A stretch of DNA of 64,000 nt from Branchiostoma floridae (lineage: Eukaryota; Chordata; Leptocardii; Amphioxiformes; Branchiostomatidae), in the NCBI RefSeq assembly GCF_000003815.2, contig NC_049988.1, positions 13,315,266 to 13,379,265 of the forward strand. Reading direction: 5' to 3'. Below the pieces are notes generated by a model that saw only the letters and a list, made by a program, of their open reading frames with translations, did no database searches and was not told the origin of the DNA. Position numbers and translations under genes: made by a program. Of this stretch, positions 63,101 to 64,000 are shown in pieces (the first letter of the stretch is position 1; each line of letters opens with the position of its first letter).

Positions 63101-64000
63101 CGTGACACATTCGATACGAGCTACGACGACAAGTATAACACCCTGTGCAAGACACTGCGCGATTGTGGATATTACGATTGCGCCGACACCTTGTACCACA
63201 AATATCGCACAGAGCACAGCTTTGCCCTCTGTGACAGCCAGATCGATGTGTACAGCCATAAATTGAGCGACGACTGGAAGAACTTCTGTTATGATCTGAA
63301 ATGCGACGACGACTTCATCAACAAGATTGAGGTCGAGTGTGGTGGAGACAACTACCTGTGCATCAGCACTGCTCTCAAGCACTGGCGTGACACCGTGGAC
63401 TGCAGCTATGACGACAAGATTGACGTCTTCTGTCATGCTTGCGAAAGCCATGACTTCTATGATATTGCAGTGGACTGCAGAAGCAACTACCGCGAGGACA
63501 CGTTTGGTAAGTTCAATATGATTTGCGGGGTTAAATATTTCTCTTGGACTGAATATTTACATTGAAACCTTTTTGCTATTGTGGAAGTTATGAATAAAAT
63601 CGCAGACGCTGTTCATTATATTTCTTGTCTTTCTTCCTACAGGTTTGGCTCTGTTTGACGACACTCTTCGTGTCATCTGTCATAAGATTGATGACTGGAA
63701 GCTAGTCTGCACACACCTGGGTTGTGACGATGCCTTCATCCACAAGATCCAGCAGCAACACAAGGATGACACATCTATGTGTAGCTTCTACTCGATTCAA
63801 TCTTGGCGAGATACCGTTGATTTCAACTATTACGACAAGGTTATCACATTGTGTGATTCCCTTCGTATTTGTGGCTACGATGACTGCGCAAAGATGGTGT
63901 ACGACACGTATCGCACTGAACACGACTTCGCCCTGTGTGATAGTCAAATCGATGTCTACAGCCACAAGATAAGCGATGATTGGAAGTATTTCTGCGTTGT
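1..64000 (+). CDS. Internal part of one giant multi-exon gene encoding tandem Cys-rich death-fold-like domains and short linkers
   Basis: All coding signal here fits one spliced gene that enters and leaves the window. About 120 exons are flanked by AG and GT and all are in phase 1 at both ends, so they join in one frame. Exons A, C, D and E (190-191 codons) each hold two domains with death-domain spacing: W, LGC, D-F/M-I-K, C, LK-WRD, SY-DK-LC, L-CG-D-A. Known death domains are six-helix interaction modules, usually cytosolic; here each domain has roughly 8-11 Cys and many Asp, which would suit a disulphide-bonded secreted or surface protein, but no signal peptide or membrane segment lies in the exons, so location is unknown. 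Exons B and F are Gly/Ser and Ser/Thr linkers. The alternative is a row of separate 815-codon genes; no conserved start, stop or intergenic space supports that. The product name and function are not recognised. Confidence 0.75.
252..335 (+). CDS. Exon 0F, Ser/Thr-rich linker
   Basis: 84 bases, acceptor TGTAG, donor GTATGC. Same linker as 2F except Gly in SVSGSAS where most copies read SVSASAS; several synonymous changes (GTC GTG TCG ACC) mark it as a diverged copy. Confidence 0.8.
467..1039 (+). CDS. Exon 1A, paired death-like domains, type A
   Basis: 191 codons; acceptor ACAAG (not the usual CCTAG) and donor GTGAGC. Differs from 2A by Val38, Gly for Glu145 (LCCGTAIK), His for Gln165 and CYSCG for CHSCG. 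The preceding intron (336-466) is also unlike those of the later units. Confidence 0.85.
1156..1230 (+). CDS. Exon 1B, Gly/Ser linker
   Basis: 75 bases, acceptor TTTAG, donor GTCAGC; the split Val is spelled GTA. Reads SGHY where units 2-16 read SDHY. The same SGHY form recurs in units 17-20, so it is probably the older state. Confidence 0.8.
1362..1931 (+). CDS. Exon 1C, paired death-like domains, type C
   Basis: 190 codons; acceptor TGCAG, donor GTAAGT. Type-C consensus with Gln34 (IQKF) and NHGYHD near the C-terminus. The preceding B-C intron (1231-1361) carries several changes not seen in units 2-11. Confidence 0.85.
2061..2633 (+). CDS. Exon 1D, paired death-like domains, type D
   Basis: 191 codons; acceptor TGCAG, donor GTGAGT. 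Type-D consensus except Asp for His117 (DDWVDFC), found only in this copy. Confidence 0.85.
2752..3321 (+). CDS. Exon 1E, paired death-like domains, type E
   Basis: 190 codons; donor GTGAGT. The acceptor reads TTTTAAG instead of the usual TTTTCAG, a weaker but usable site. Protein is type-E consensus with Met179 (IAMDC). Confidence 0.82.
3447..3530 (+). CDS. Exon 1F, Ser/Thr-rich linker
   Basis: Same 28 residues as 2F. A synonymous TCA (CCTCAGTTG) separates this copy from the TCC form; the TCA form is shared with 4F, 7F, 15F and 18F. Confidence 0.83.
3663..4235 (+). CDS. Exon 2A, reference copy of type A: two death-like domains
   Basis: Domain 1 spans about residues 2-93 and domain 2 about 97-190. 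Landmarks in domain 1: Cys5, Cys13, Trp20, LGC 27-29, DMITK 32-36, CC 48-49, WRD 56-58, Tyr64, LC 71-72, CG 78-79, DCA 82-84. In domain 2: Cys100, Trp115, LDC 122-124, DDFITKI 126-132, CC 143-144, WRD 151-153, DCSY 156-159, FCNAC 166-170, CG 173-174, Cys182. The exon holds 21 Cys. Trp, LG/C, I-K-I, LK-WRD and L-CG-D-A match the helix pattern of death domains; the Cys content does not. Type A has CC pairs where C, D and E have one Cys. Acceptor CCTAG, donor GTAAGC; residue 38 is Ile. Confidence 0.85.
4350..4424 (+). CDS. Exon 2B, reference copy of the Gly/Ser linker
   Basis: 75 bases, phase 1 at both ends, acceptor TTTTAG, donor GTCAGT. Codes 25 residues with 7 Gly and 9 Ser/Thr (VTGGSSGFSTGG, then TSDHYVSGGVLVT). 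Probably a flexible spacer between the A pair and the C-D-E block. Too short to be found by a gene finder without its neighbours. Confidence 0.8.
4553..5122 (+). CDS. Exon 2C, reference copy of type C: two death-like domains
   Basis: 190 codons. Domain 1: Cys5, Cys13, Trp19, Cys23, LGC 26-28, DEFI 30-33, Cys48, WRD 55-57, SYDDK 62-66, Cys71, Cys77, DCA 81-83. Domain 2: Cys99, Trp114, Cys118, Cys123, DDFINKI 125-131, Cys135, Cys142, WRD 150-152, DCSY 155-158, FCHAC 165-169, Cys181. Its first ~165 bases are nearly the same as those of the neighbouring D exon, after which the two diverge. This copy has Gln34 and NHGHHD (His174). Acceptor TGCAG, donor GTAAGT. Confidence 0.85.
5252..5824 (+). CDS. 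Exon 2D, reference copy of type D: two death-like domains
   Basis: 191 codons with 19 Cys; 34 Asp and 5 Glu against 19 Lys+Arg, so strongly acidic. Domain 1: Cys5, 13, 23, 28, 48, 72, 78 and 83, with Trp19, LGC 26-28 and WRD 55-57. Domain 2: Cys96, 100, 119, 124, 136, 143, 157, 167, 170, 173 and 182, with Trp115, LNC 122-124, WRN 151-153 and SYADK 158-162. One extra residue in DDISY makes it one codon longer than C and E. Arg-Asp of the second WRD helix is Arg-Asn in type D only. Donor GTGAGT. Confidence 0.85.
5943..6512 (+). CDS. Exon 2E, reference copy of type E: two death-like domains
   Basis: 190 codons. Starts GLSLC, not GLALC. Residue 13 is Ser (RLISSKI) where A, C and D have Cys. Other marks: Trp19, LGC 26-28, Cys48, WRD 55-57, Cys71, Cys77, DCA 81-83; domain 2 has Cys94, Cys99, Trp114, LGC 121-123, DDFISKI 125-131, Cys142, WRD 150-152, then DSTY with Ser156 replacing the Cys that all other types carry. 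Residue 179 is Val. Acceptor TTTCAG, donor GTGAGT. Confidence 0.85.
6539..6561 (+). other. Possible intronic stop plus AATAAA in the E-F intron (one of a repeated series)
   Basis: If the E-F intron is retained, reading continues past 2E for nine residues and stops at TAA 6539-6541; AATAAA follows at 6556-6561, then a T-rich stretch. The same arrangement lies in the E-F intron of most units; it is altered in unit 10 (AATGAA) and absent in unit 11. It could end transcripts early, or the AATAAA may be chance in an AT-rich intron. Confidence 0.2.
6640..6723 (+). CDS. Exon 2F, reference copy of the Ser/Thr-rich linker
   Basis: 84 bases, phase 1 at both ends, acceptor TTGCAG, donor GTATGT. Codes 28 residues of which 16 are Ser or Thr (VTSSVSTGYQTSSVVSTQ, then SVSASASTVT). 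A likely extended, possibly O-glycosylated spacer joining the E pair of one unit to the A pair of the next; glycosylation is inference from composition only. Confidence 0.82.
6856..7428 (+). CDS. Exon 3A, paired death-like domains, type A
   Basis: Matches 2A at the protein level, with Ile38. The intron upstream has the CTGAAACTTGTG variant shared with units 8 and 19. Confidence 0.85.
7543..7617 (+). CDS. Exon 3B, Gly/Ser linker
   Basis: Same residues as 2B; the split Val is GTG here instead of GTT, the only such copy. Confidence 0.8.
7746..8315 (+). CDS. Exon 3C, paired death-like domains, type C
   Basis: His34; VDLKCHDDF instead of VDMKCDDDF (Leu121, His124), a pair shared only with 9C; NHGYHD. 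The stretch ACATGGCGCGA around the first WRD codons is the D-exon spelling, then returns to C spelling, as expected for a short conversion tract from a D exon. Confidence 0.85.
8445..9017 (+). CDS. Exon 3D, paired death-like domains, type D
   Basis: Type-D consensus except Asn for Asp61 (FDNISY). Synonymous CAT in CHAC is shared with 14D. Confidence 0.85.
9136..9705 (+). CDS. Exon 3E, paired death-like domains, type E
   Basis: Identical in protein to 2E (Ser156, Val179). Confidence 0.85.
9833..9916 (+). CDS. Exon 3F, Ser/Thr-rich linker
   Basis: Identical residues to 2F; acceptor TTGCAG, donor GTATGT. Confidence 0.82.
10049..10621 (+). CDS. Exon 4A, paired death-like domains, type A
   Basis: Type-A consensus with Val38. 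The last ~27 codons of the intron before it are open in frame and begin with ATG at 9970; see the finding on signal-peptide-like leaders. Confidence 0.85.
10736..10810 (+). CDS. Exon 4B, Gly/Ser linker
   Basis: Same residues as 2B. Confidence 0.8.
10939..11508 (+). CDS. Exon 4C, paired death-like domains, type C
   Basis: His34, Cys71 kept, NRGYHD (Arg172). Arg172 is shared with 7C, 9C, 12C, 13C, 16C, 18C and 19C. Confidence 0.85.
11638..12210 (+). CDS. Exon 4D, paired death-like domains, type D
   Basis: Type-D consensus in protein; CGCACATGTGG spelling shared with 10D and 15D. Confidence 0.85.
12329..12898 (+). CDS. Exon 4E, paired death-like domains, type E
   Basis: Type-E consensus with Met179. 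Confidence 0.85.
13024..13107 (+). CDS. Exon 4F, Ser/Thr-rich linker
   Basis: Same residues as 2F, with the synonymous CCTCAGTTG form. Confidence 0.82.
13240..13812 (+). CDS. Exon 5A, paired death-like domains, type A
   Basis: Type-A consensus with Ile38; the upstream intron has the GAGACTGGTGTC form shared with units 2, 16 and 17. Confidence 0.85.
13927..14001 (+). CDS. Exon 5B, Gly/Ser linker
   Basis: Same residues as 2B. Confidence 0.8.
14130..14699 (+). CDS. Exon 5C, paired death-like domains, type C
   Basis: Three private or semi-private changes: Asn29 (GCNDEF), Glu38 (FQEQY), and Tyr for Cys71 (NTLYKTL, shared with 6C, 10C, 11C and 14C). NHGHHD is shared with 2C only. Confidence 0.85.
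14829..15401 (+). CDS. Exon 5D, paired death-like domains, type D
   Basis: Phe for Tyr91 (LHKFDTEN) and Asn for Asp125 (NCNDDF). The CTTAAGACATGG spelling near codon 53 is shared with 2D, and GCCTCGTGC in the following intron with units 4 and 19. Confidence 0.85.
15520..16089 (+). CDS. Exon 5E, type E with Cys5 replaced by Arg
   Basis: Begins GLGLRDDT: Ala/Ser3 is Gly and Cys5 is Arg (CGT). The only other copy like this is 19E, 45 kb away. Also Met69 (VNMLC). Residue 179 is Val. Loss of Cys5 should leave a partner Cys unpaired if it is normally disulphide bonded. Confidence 0.85.
16216..16299 (+). CDS. Exon 5F, Ser/Thr-rich linker
   Basis: Same residues as 2F; GCA spelling of the first Ala in SASAS is private. 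Confidence 0.82.
16432..17004 (+). CDS. Exon 6A, paired death-like domains, type A
   Basis: Type-A consensus with Val38; Leu4 spelled CTA as in 1A. An in-frame ATG lies upstream at 16353 inside the intron. Confidence 0.85.
17119..17193 (+). CDS. Exon 6B, Gly/Ser linker
   Basis: Same residues as 2B. Confidence 0.8.
17322..17891 (+). CDS. Exon 6C, paired death-like domains, type C
   Basis: His34, Tyr for Cys71 (NTLYKTL), NHGYHD. Confidence 0.85.
18021..18593 (+). CDS. Exon 6D, paired death-like domains, type D
   Basis: Thr for Asn95 (DTETCFALC, private) and Ser for Asn105 (HQISIY, shared with 9D, 10D, 16D and 17D). Confidence 0.85.
18712..19281 (+). CDS. Exon 6E, paired death-like domains, type E
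   Basis: Type-E consensus with Val179; ACT spelling in GYTDC shared with 5E and 12E. Confidence 0.85.
19406..19489 (+). CDS. Exon 6F, Ser/Thr-rich linker
   Basis: Same residues as 2F; CCTCTGTTG spelling is private to this copy. Confidence 0.82.
19622..20194 (+). CDS. Exon 7A, paired death-like domains, type A
   Basis: Ile38; His for Gln165 (IDHFC), a state shared with 1A, 18A and 20A. Confidence 0.85.
20309..20383 (+). CDS. Exon 7B, Gly/Ser linker
   Basis: Same residues as 2B. Confidence 0.8.
20512..21081 (+). CDS. Exon 7C, paired death-like domains, type C
   Basis: Gln34, Cys71 kept, NRGYHD. Confidence 0.85.
21211..21783 (+). CDS. Exon 7D, paired death-like domains, type D
   Basis: Asn for Lys41 (QYNDDV) and Phe for Tyr191 (HESFG) are private; GATGTCGCAGAG spelling shared with 12D. 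Confidence 0.85.
21902..22471 (+). CDS. Exon 7E, paired death-like domains, type E
   Basis: Type-E consensus with Met179; Asp6 spelled GAT, shared only with 12E. Confidence 0.85.
22597..22680 (+). CDS. Exon 7F, Ser/Thr-rich linker
   Basis: Same residues as 2F, CCTCAGTTG form. Confidence 0.82.
22813..23385 (+). CDS. Exon 8A, paired death-like domains, type A
   Basis: Ile38; Asn for Asp66 (YSNKVDT) and Arg for Ser172 (CHRCG) are private. Confidence 0.85.
23500..23574 (+). CDS. Exon 8B, Gly/Ser linker
   Basis: Same residues as 2B. Confidence 0.8.
23703..24272 (+). CDS. Exon 8C, paired death-like domains, type C
   Basis: His34, Cys71 kept, NHGYHD: closest to a simple type-C consensus. Confidence 0.85.
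24402..24974 (+). CDS. Exon 8D, paired death-like domains, type D
   Basis: Type-D consensus. The D-E intron after it carries a 5-base insertion (CCCAGATCAGAAAT) that makes unit 8 the longest standard unit. Confidence 0.85.
25098..25667 (+). CDS. Exon 8E, paired death-like domains, type E
   Basis: Tyr for Asn136 (EQCYHDN) is private; Val179. Confidence 0.85.
25795..25878 (+). CDS. Exon 8F, Ser/Thr-rich linker
   Basis: Same residues as 2F; the acceptor is TTGTAG, shared with 13F. Confidence 0.82.
26011..26583 (+). CDS. Exon 9A, paired death-like domains, type A
   Basis: Type-A consensus with Ile38. Confidence 0.85.
26698..26772 (+). CDS. Exon 9B, Gly/Ser linker
   Basis: Same residues as 2B. 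Confidence 0.8.
26901..27470 (+). CDS. Exon 9C, type C with a damaged or misassembled splice donor
   Basis: Protein is type C with His34, VDLKCHDDF (shared with 3C) and NRGYHD. The donor should read G|GTAAGTGGG but here reads G|TAATAGTC at 27471, so no GT follows the normal exon end; using the GT one base earlier would break the frame. The site lies 31 bases from an N gap, so an assembly error is the likelier cause. Confidence 0.75.
27502..27680. other. Assembly gap (179 N)
   Basis: Hides the end of the C-D intron and the first ~28 codons of exon 9D. Unit 9 is 3192 bases with the gap, so the gap size looks about right. Confidence 0.99.
27681..28171 (+). CDS. Exon 9D, 5' part in gap, with a one-base frameshift
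   Basis: 491 bases remain where 490 are expected. Near 27752-27762 the sequence reads CCAGACAAGGGCGCG instead of CAAGACATGGCGCG, adding one base within the first WRD helix and breaking the frame. Downstream it is type D with Ser105 (HQISIY). Being within 90 bases of the gap, the extra base is probably a consensus error. Confidence 0.7.
28290..28859 (+). CDS. Exon 9E, paired death-like domains, type E
   Basis: Type-E consensus with Val179. Confidence 0.85.
28987..29070 (+). CDS. Exon 9F, Ser/Thr-rich linker
   Basis: Same residues as 2F. Confidence 0.82.
29203..29775 (+). CDS. Exon 10A, paired death-like domains, type A
   Basis: Tyr for His10 (TFYLIC) is private; Ile38. Confidence 0.85.
29890..29964 (+). 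CDS. Exon 10B, Gly/Ser linker
   Basis: Same residues as 2B. Confidence 0.8.
30093..30662 (+). CDS. Exon 10C, paired death-like domains, type C
   Basis: His for Asp60 (RDTFHTSY, private), Tyr for Cys71, NHGYHD. Donor GTAAGC. Confidence 0.85.
30792..31364 (+). CDS. Exon 10D, paired death-like domains, type D
   Basis: Type-D consensus with Ser105 (HQISIY). Confidence 0.85.
31483..32052 (+). CDS. Exon 10E, type E that keeps Cys156
   Basis: Reads DCTY where nearly all other E exons read DSTY, so Cys156 is present; Val179. In the next intron AATAAA has become AATGAA. Confidence 0.85.
32180..32263 (+). CDS. Exon 10F, Ser/Thr-rich linker
   Basis: SVIGSAS for SVSASAS, a variant shared with 12F. 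Confidence 0.82.
32396..32968 (+). CDS. Exon 11A, paired death-like domains, type A
   Basis: Type-A consensus with Ile38. Confidence 0.85.
33083..33157 (+). CDS. Exon 11B, Gly/Ser linker
   Basis: Same residues as 2B; His spelled CAC, shared with 13B. Confidence 0.8.
33286..33855 (+). CDS. Exon 11C, paired death-like domains, type C
   Basis: Gln34, Tyr for Cys71, NHGYHD. Confidence 0.85.
33985..34557 (+). CDS. Exon 11D, paired death-like domains, type D
   Basis: Type-D consensus; GTCTATCAG spelling shared with 18D and 19D. Confidence 0.85.
34675..35244 (+). CDS. Exon 11E, chimeric type E (consensus first domain, diverged second domain)
   Basis: Up to about base 35030 it is type-E consensus (private Phe31, GCDSFFI). 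From there it differs at many sites: CTYLGC, IEQQCGQDSYLC, AIKHW, DCTYLEK with Cys156, FCNACDNCGHHDISV. Donor is GTACGT and the following intron is unlike the others. The switch inside one exon marks the left edge of a diverged island reaching to 36470. Confidence 0.85.
35359..35442 (+). CDS. Exon 11F, diverged Ser/Thr-rich linker
   Basis: Acceptor CTTAG and split Val GTT, not GTG. YQSSSVV and SVSVSDSTVT replace YQTSSVV and SVSASASTVT. Confidence 0.8.
35574..36146 (+). CDS. Exon 12A, diverged type A
   Basis: 191 codons; acceptor CGTAG, split Gly GGT. Changes include IICTKIS, WRAVC, LKYWRD, WHVDYSDKVN, CTVLHKYGY (Cys78 lost to Tyr), YDKYRTENG, IYCRTLSHDW (an added Cys), LCCSTAIK, FFCNACYSCGFTDISLEC and DELFG. 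The core Trp and WRD residues are kept. It shares ICTK with 18A and CYSCG with 1A, so it probably preserves older states. Confidence 0.85.
36262..36336 (+). CDS. Exon 12B, diverged Gly/Ser linker
   Basis: SSSFSTSGTLDHY replaces SSGFSTGGTSDHY; donor GTCAGC. Confidence 0.8.
36471..37040 (+). CDS. Exon 12C, paired death-like domains, type C (KYIC subtype)
   Basis: First half is consensus (Gln34, Cys71). Then SHKLSDDWKYICVDLKC and ALKHWRD, a subtype shared with 14C. Acceptor TTTCAG belongs to the diverged intron before it. The first ~18 bases of the next intron are also of the 14C kind, then return to the common sequence. Confidence 0.85.
37161..37733 (+). CDS. Exon 12D, paired death-like domains, type D
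   Basis: Type-D consensus; GATGTCGCAGAG spelling as in 7D. Confidence 0.85.
37852..38421 (+). CDS. Exon 12E, paired death-like domains, type E
   Basis: Type-E consensus with Val179; GAT for Asp6 as in 7E. Confidence 0.85.
38548..38631 (+). CDS. Exon 12F, Ser/Thr-rich linker
   Basis: SVIGSAS variant, as in 10F. Confidence 0.82.
38764..39336 (+). CDS. Exon 13A, paired death-like domains, type A
   Basis: Type-A consensus with Ile38. Confidence 0.85.
39451..39525 (+). CDS. Exon 13B, Gly/Ser linker
   Basis: Same residues as 2B; His CAC as in 11B. Confidence 0.8.
39654..40223 (+). CDS. Exon 13C, paired death-like domains, type C
   Basis: His34, Cys71 kept, NRGYHD. Confidence 0.85.
40353..40925 (+). 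CDS. Exon 13D, paired death-like domains, type D
   Basis: Type-D consensus. Confidence 0.85.
41044..41613 (+). CDS. Exon 13E, paired death-like domains, type E
   Basis: Type-E consensus with Val179. Confidence 0.85.
41741..41824 (+). CDS. Exon 13F, Ser/Thr-rich linker
   Basis: Same residues as 2F; acceptor TTGTAG as in 8F. Together with the next intron (GGAAGGATAGG) this marks units 8-9 and 13-14 as sharing a copied segment. Confidence 0.82.
41958..42530 (+). CDS. Exon 14A, paired death-like domains, type A
   Basis: Type-A consensus with Ile38. An extra T in the polypyrimidine tract before the acceptor puts the intron out of frame with the exon, unlike its neighbours. Confidence 0.85.
42645..42719 (+). 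CDS. Exon 14B, Gly/Ser linker
   Basis: Same residues as 2B. Confidence 0.8.
42848..43417 (+). CDS. Exon 14C, paired death-like domains, type C (KYIC subtype)
   Basis: His34, Tyr for Cys71, SHKLSDDWKYICVDLKC, Asp for Asn139 (GGDDYLC), ALKHWRD, NHGYHD. The C-D intron after it (43418-43538, 121 bases) is mostly unlike those of other units. Confidence 0.85.
43539..44111 (+). CDS. Exon 14D, paired death-like domains, type D
   Basis: Type-D consensus; spelling matches 3D in the last third. Confidence 0.85.
44230..44799 (+). CDS. Exon 14E, paired death-like domains, type E
   Basis: Type-E consensus with Met179. Confidence 0.85.
44927..45010 (+). CDS. Exon 14F, Ser/Thr-rich linker
   Basis: Same residues as 2F. 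The next intron has GATTGGAGTT, a form shared with unit 19-20. Confidence 0.82.
45142..45714 (+). CDS. Exon 15A, paired death-like domains, type A
   Basis: Type-A consensus with Ile38. The A-B intron has a short GTAT duplication (GTGTATGTATTT). Confidence 0.85.
45834..45908 (+). CDS. Exon 15B, Gly/Ser linker
   Basis: Same residues as 2B. Confidence 0.8.
46037..46606 (+). CDS. Exon 15C, paired death-like domains, type C
   Basis: His34, Cys71 kept, NHGYHD. Confidence 0.85.
46736..47308 (+). CDS. Exon 15D, paired death-like domains, type D
   Basis: Type-D consensus; ATTAGCAAG spelling is private. Confidence 0.85.
47427..47996 (+). CDS. Exon 15E, paired death-like domains, type E
   Basis: Type-E consensus with Met179. 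Confidence 0.85.
48122..48205 (+). CDS. Exon 15F, Ser/Thr-rich linker
   Basis: Same residues as 2F, CCTCAGTTG form. Confidence 0.82.
48335..48907 (+). CDS. Exon 16A, paired death-like domains, type A
   Basis: Type-A consensus with Val38; the intron before it lacks three bases found in unit 2 (AACTTCTATTG). Confidence 0.85.
49022..49096 (+). CDS. Exon 16B, Gly/Ser linker
   Basis: Same residues as 2B. Confidence 0.8.
49225..49794 (+). CDS. Exon 16C, paired death-like domains, type C
   Basis: His34, Cys71 kept, NRGYHD. Confidence 0.85.
49924..50496 (+). CDS. Exon 16D, paired death-like domains, type D
   Basis: Ser105; private Ala for Asp171 and His for Asp176 (HACAACGFHD), the latter being the type-E residue at that site. 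Confidence 0.85.
50615..51184 (+). CDS. Exon 16E, paired death-like domains, type E
   Basis: Type-E consensus with Met179. The following intron has a longer T run than other units. Confidence 0.85.
51315..51398 (+). CDS. Exon 16F, Ser/Thr-rich linker
   Basis: Reads STQFVSGSAS, a variant shared with the short F copy at 51683 and with 19F. Confidence 0.82.
51529..51560 (+). pseudogene. Truncated type-A exon joined to E-F intron sequence
   Basis: A normal CCTAG acceptor is followed by the first ~10 codons of a type-A exon (LALCDDTF), then the sequence switches at TACATGAGGGTTCAG into E-F intron sequence (ACCTAAATTCAGG). A deletion has removed the rest of A through most of E. There is no good donor in frame, and read-through reaches TAA within about 25 codons. 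Probably skipped in splicing. The stretch 51399-51682 otherwise holds only intron sequence. Confidence 0.75.
51683..51745 (+). CDS. Exon 16F', shortened Ser/Thr-rich linker (63 bases)
   Basis: A second F copy after 16F. It lacks the first 21 bases of a normal F exon; the deletion lies between two CAG triplets, so TTGCAG now abuts GCTATC. The result keeps phase 1 at both ends and codes 21 residues starting at the split Gly of GYQTSS, with STQFVSGSAS. If spliced, it adds a second short linker between 16E and 17A. Confidence 0.65.
51876..52448 (+). CDS. Exon 17A, paired death-like domains, type A
   Basis: Asn for Asp18 (ISNDW), Val38, and Cys for Ser108 (IYCKTLS), which adds a Cys as in 12A. 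Confidence 0.85.
52562..52636 (+). CDS. Exon 17B, Gly/Ser linker
   Basis: SGHY form with Met for Val24 (VLMTG); split Val GTA as in 1B; donor GTCAGC. Confidence 0.8.
52770..53339 (+). CDS. Exon 17C, diverged type C
   Basis: Changes across the exon: DDVFVHKF, FDMSYDDKFYTLWTTL (Cys71 is Trp), RTCRYDDCADTVYYKY, SHKLSDDWKNFCVALRC, LCISTALK, CDIRGYHEI. The B-C intron before it is diverged too. The last third is close to consensus. Confidence 0.85.
53468..54040 (+). CDS. Exon 17D, paired death-like domains, type D
   Basis: Type-D consensus with Ser105. Donor reads GTGAATATTT, weaker than the usual GTGAGTATTT. Confidence 0.83.
54041..54347 (+). other. Diverged D-E intron of unit 17, partly in a gap
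   Basis: 307 bases, against the usual ~118. Apart from the first ~20 bases it does not resemble other D-E introns. It contains 122 N (54105-54226), ends CTGTCAG, and shows no exon or ORF of note. Confidence 0.7.
54105..54226. other. Assembly gap (122 N)
   Basis: Lies in the D-E intron of unit 17; no exon is expected inside it. Confidence 0.99.
54348..54917 (+). CDS. Exon 17E, diverged type E
   Basis: Starts GLGLCDD. Changes include CDDVFIQKLQDQ, DDADLCCFNAIK (a CC pair like type A), DTTDASY, CARIVDD, CSVALC, IDVYSKKLSDDW, CTYLGC, AIKHW, DCSYVEK with Cys156, CGHHDIAV and HEAYG. Cys156 and CTYLGC are shared with 11E. Donor GTTAGT as in 0E. Confidence 0.85.
55038..55106 (+). CDS. Exon 17F, Ser/Thr-rich linker, 3' end in a gap
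   Basis: Acceptor TTGCAG; reads to SVSSS before the N run. About 15 bases of the exon and its donor are missing. Confidence 0.75.
55107..55206. other. Assembly gap (exactly 100 N)
   Basis: A length of exactly 100 is commonly used for gaps of unknown size, so whole units could be missing here. Confidence 0.99.
55283..55314 (+). pseudogene. Truncated type-A exon joined to E-F intron sequence (second copy)
   Basis: Acceptor CTTAG, then the start of type A (LALCDDT), then the same TACATGAGGGTTCAG switch into E-F intron sequence as at 51529. The surrounding bases differ, so the two are copies of one event and not a local assembly duplicate. No usable donor in frame; the region 55207-55434 otherwise holds intron sequence. 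Confidence 0.75.
55435..55518 (+). CDS. Exon 17F', extra full-length Ser/Thr-rich linker
   Basis: Full 84-base F exon with the SVSASAS form, acceptor TTGCAG, donor GTATGT. It follows 17F with no domain exons between them, parallel to 16F and 16F'. Confidence 0.75.
55648..56220 (+). CDS. Exon 18A, paired death-like domains, type A
   Basis: ICTKIS and WTTVC (shared Thr14 with 12A), Val38, Glu113 (LSEDW), His165. Donor GTGGGC is weak. Confidence 0.84.
56336..56410 (+). CDS. Exon 18B, Gly/Ser linker
   Basis: SSSFSTGG and SGHY forms; donor GTCAGC. The next intron (56411-56532) is diverged. Confidence 0.8.
56533..57102 (+). CDS. Exon 18C, paired death-like domains, type C
   Basis: His34, Cys71 kept, Thr for Ser144 (LCTTTALK, private), NRGYHD. 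Confidence 0.85.
57232..57804 (+). CDS. Exon 18D, paired death-like domains, type D
   Basis: Type-D consensus. Confidence 0.85.
57923..58492 (+). CDS. Exon 18E, paired death-like domains, type E
   Basis: Type-E consensus with Val179. Confidence 0.85.
58621..58704 (+). CDS. Exon 18F, Ser/Thr-rich linker
   Basis: Same residues as 2F, CCTCAGTTG form. Confidence 0.82.
58837..59409 (+). CDS. Exon 19A, paired death-like domains, type A
   Basis: Type-A consensus with Val38. Confidence 0.85.
59524..59598 (+). CDS. Exon 19B, Gly/Ser linker
   Basis: SGHY form; GGG spelling of Gly12 is private. Confidence 0.8.
59658..59915. other. Assembly gap (258 N)
   Basis: Hides the end of the B-C intron and about the first 63 codons of exon 19C. 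Unit 19 is 3188 bases with the gap, so the gap size looks right. Confidence 0.99.
59916..60296 (+). CDS. Exon 19C, 5' part in gap, with two offsetting one-base indels
   Basis: Right after the gap ATGACAGTAC lacks one A compared with ATGACAAGTAC, and at about 59978-59980 GACACCCTTG has one extra C. Between them (~20 codons) the frame is shifted; after them it is type C again with Arg130 (INRIEME) and NRGYHD. Next to a gap, sequencing error is the likeliest cause. Confidence 0.72.
60426..60998 (+). CDS. Exon 19D, paired death-like domains, type D
   Basis: Type-D consensus; donor is GTGCGT in place of GTGAGT. Confidence 0.85.
61117..61686 (+). CDS. Exon 19E, type E with Cys5 replaced by Arg
   Basis: GLGLRDDT as in 5E, but with Ile69 and Met179, so only the 5' end is shared with 5E. 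Confidence 0.85.
61811..61894 (+). CDS. Exon 19F, Ser/Thr-rich linker
   Basis: SSIVSTQFVSGSAS variant. The introns on both sides resemble those around the extra F exons at 51.7 and 55.4 kb. Confidence 0.82.
62025..62597 (+). CDS. Exon 20A, paired death-like domains, type A
   Basis: Val38, Ser102 (CDSQID, the C/E-type residue), IEIECDHDD and His165. Donor GTGAGC as in 1A. Confidence 0.85.
62714..62788 (+). CDS. Exon 20B, Gly/Ser linker
   Basis: SGHY form; donor GTCAGC as in 1B, 12B, 17B and 18B. Confidence 0.8.
62869..62926 (+). repeat. 29-base tandem duplication in the B-C intron of unit 20
   Basis: Two adjacent 29-base copies (62869-62897 and 62898-62926) beginning GATGTCAAATGTGTT and ending TTGAAAC, with one mismatch. 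They sit just before the 20C acceptor and lengthen this intron to 148 bases. Confidence 0.9.
62937..63506 (+). CDS. Exon 20C, diverged type C
   Basis: Changes increase toward the 3' end: CTYLGC, YKDNVYQ, RDCGYYDC, SHKLSDDWKNFCYDLKC, IEVECGG, LCISTALKHW, IDVFCHACESHDFYDIAVDC, NYREDTFG. Ends in Phe-Gly like type A rather than Tyr-Gly. Confidence 0.85.
63643..64000 (+). CDS. Exon 20D, most diverged D-position exon, cut by window end
   Basis: Acceptor TACAG, split Gly GGT. Reads LALFDDTLRV (Cys5 is Phe), CTHLGCDDAFIHKIQQQ, then a region unlike any other copy (HKDDTSMCSFYSIQSW, FNYYDKVITLCDSLRICGYDDCAK), then back to HDFALCDSQIDVYSHK. The Trp and WRD marks are kept, so it is still a death-like domain pair, 358 bases seen. 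It may belong to a different subtype that borders the homogenised array. Confidence 0.82.
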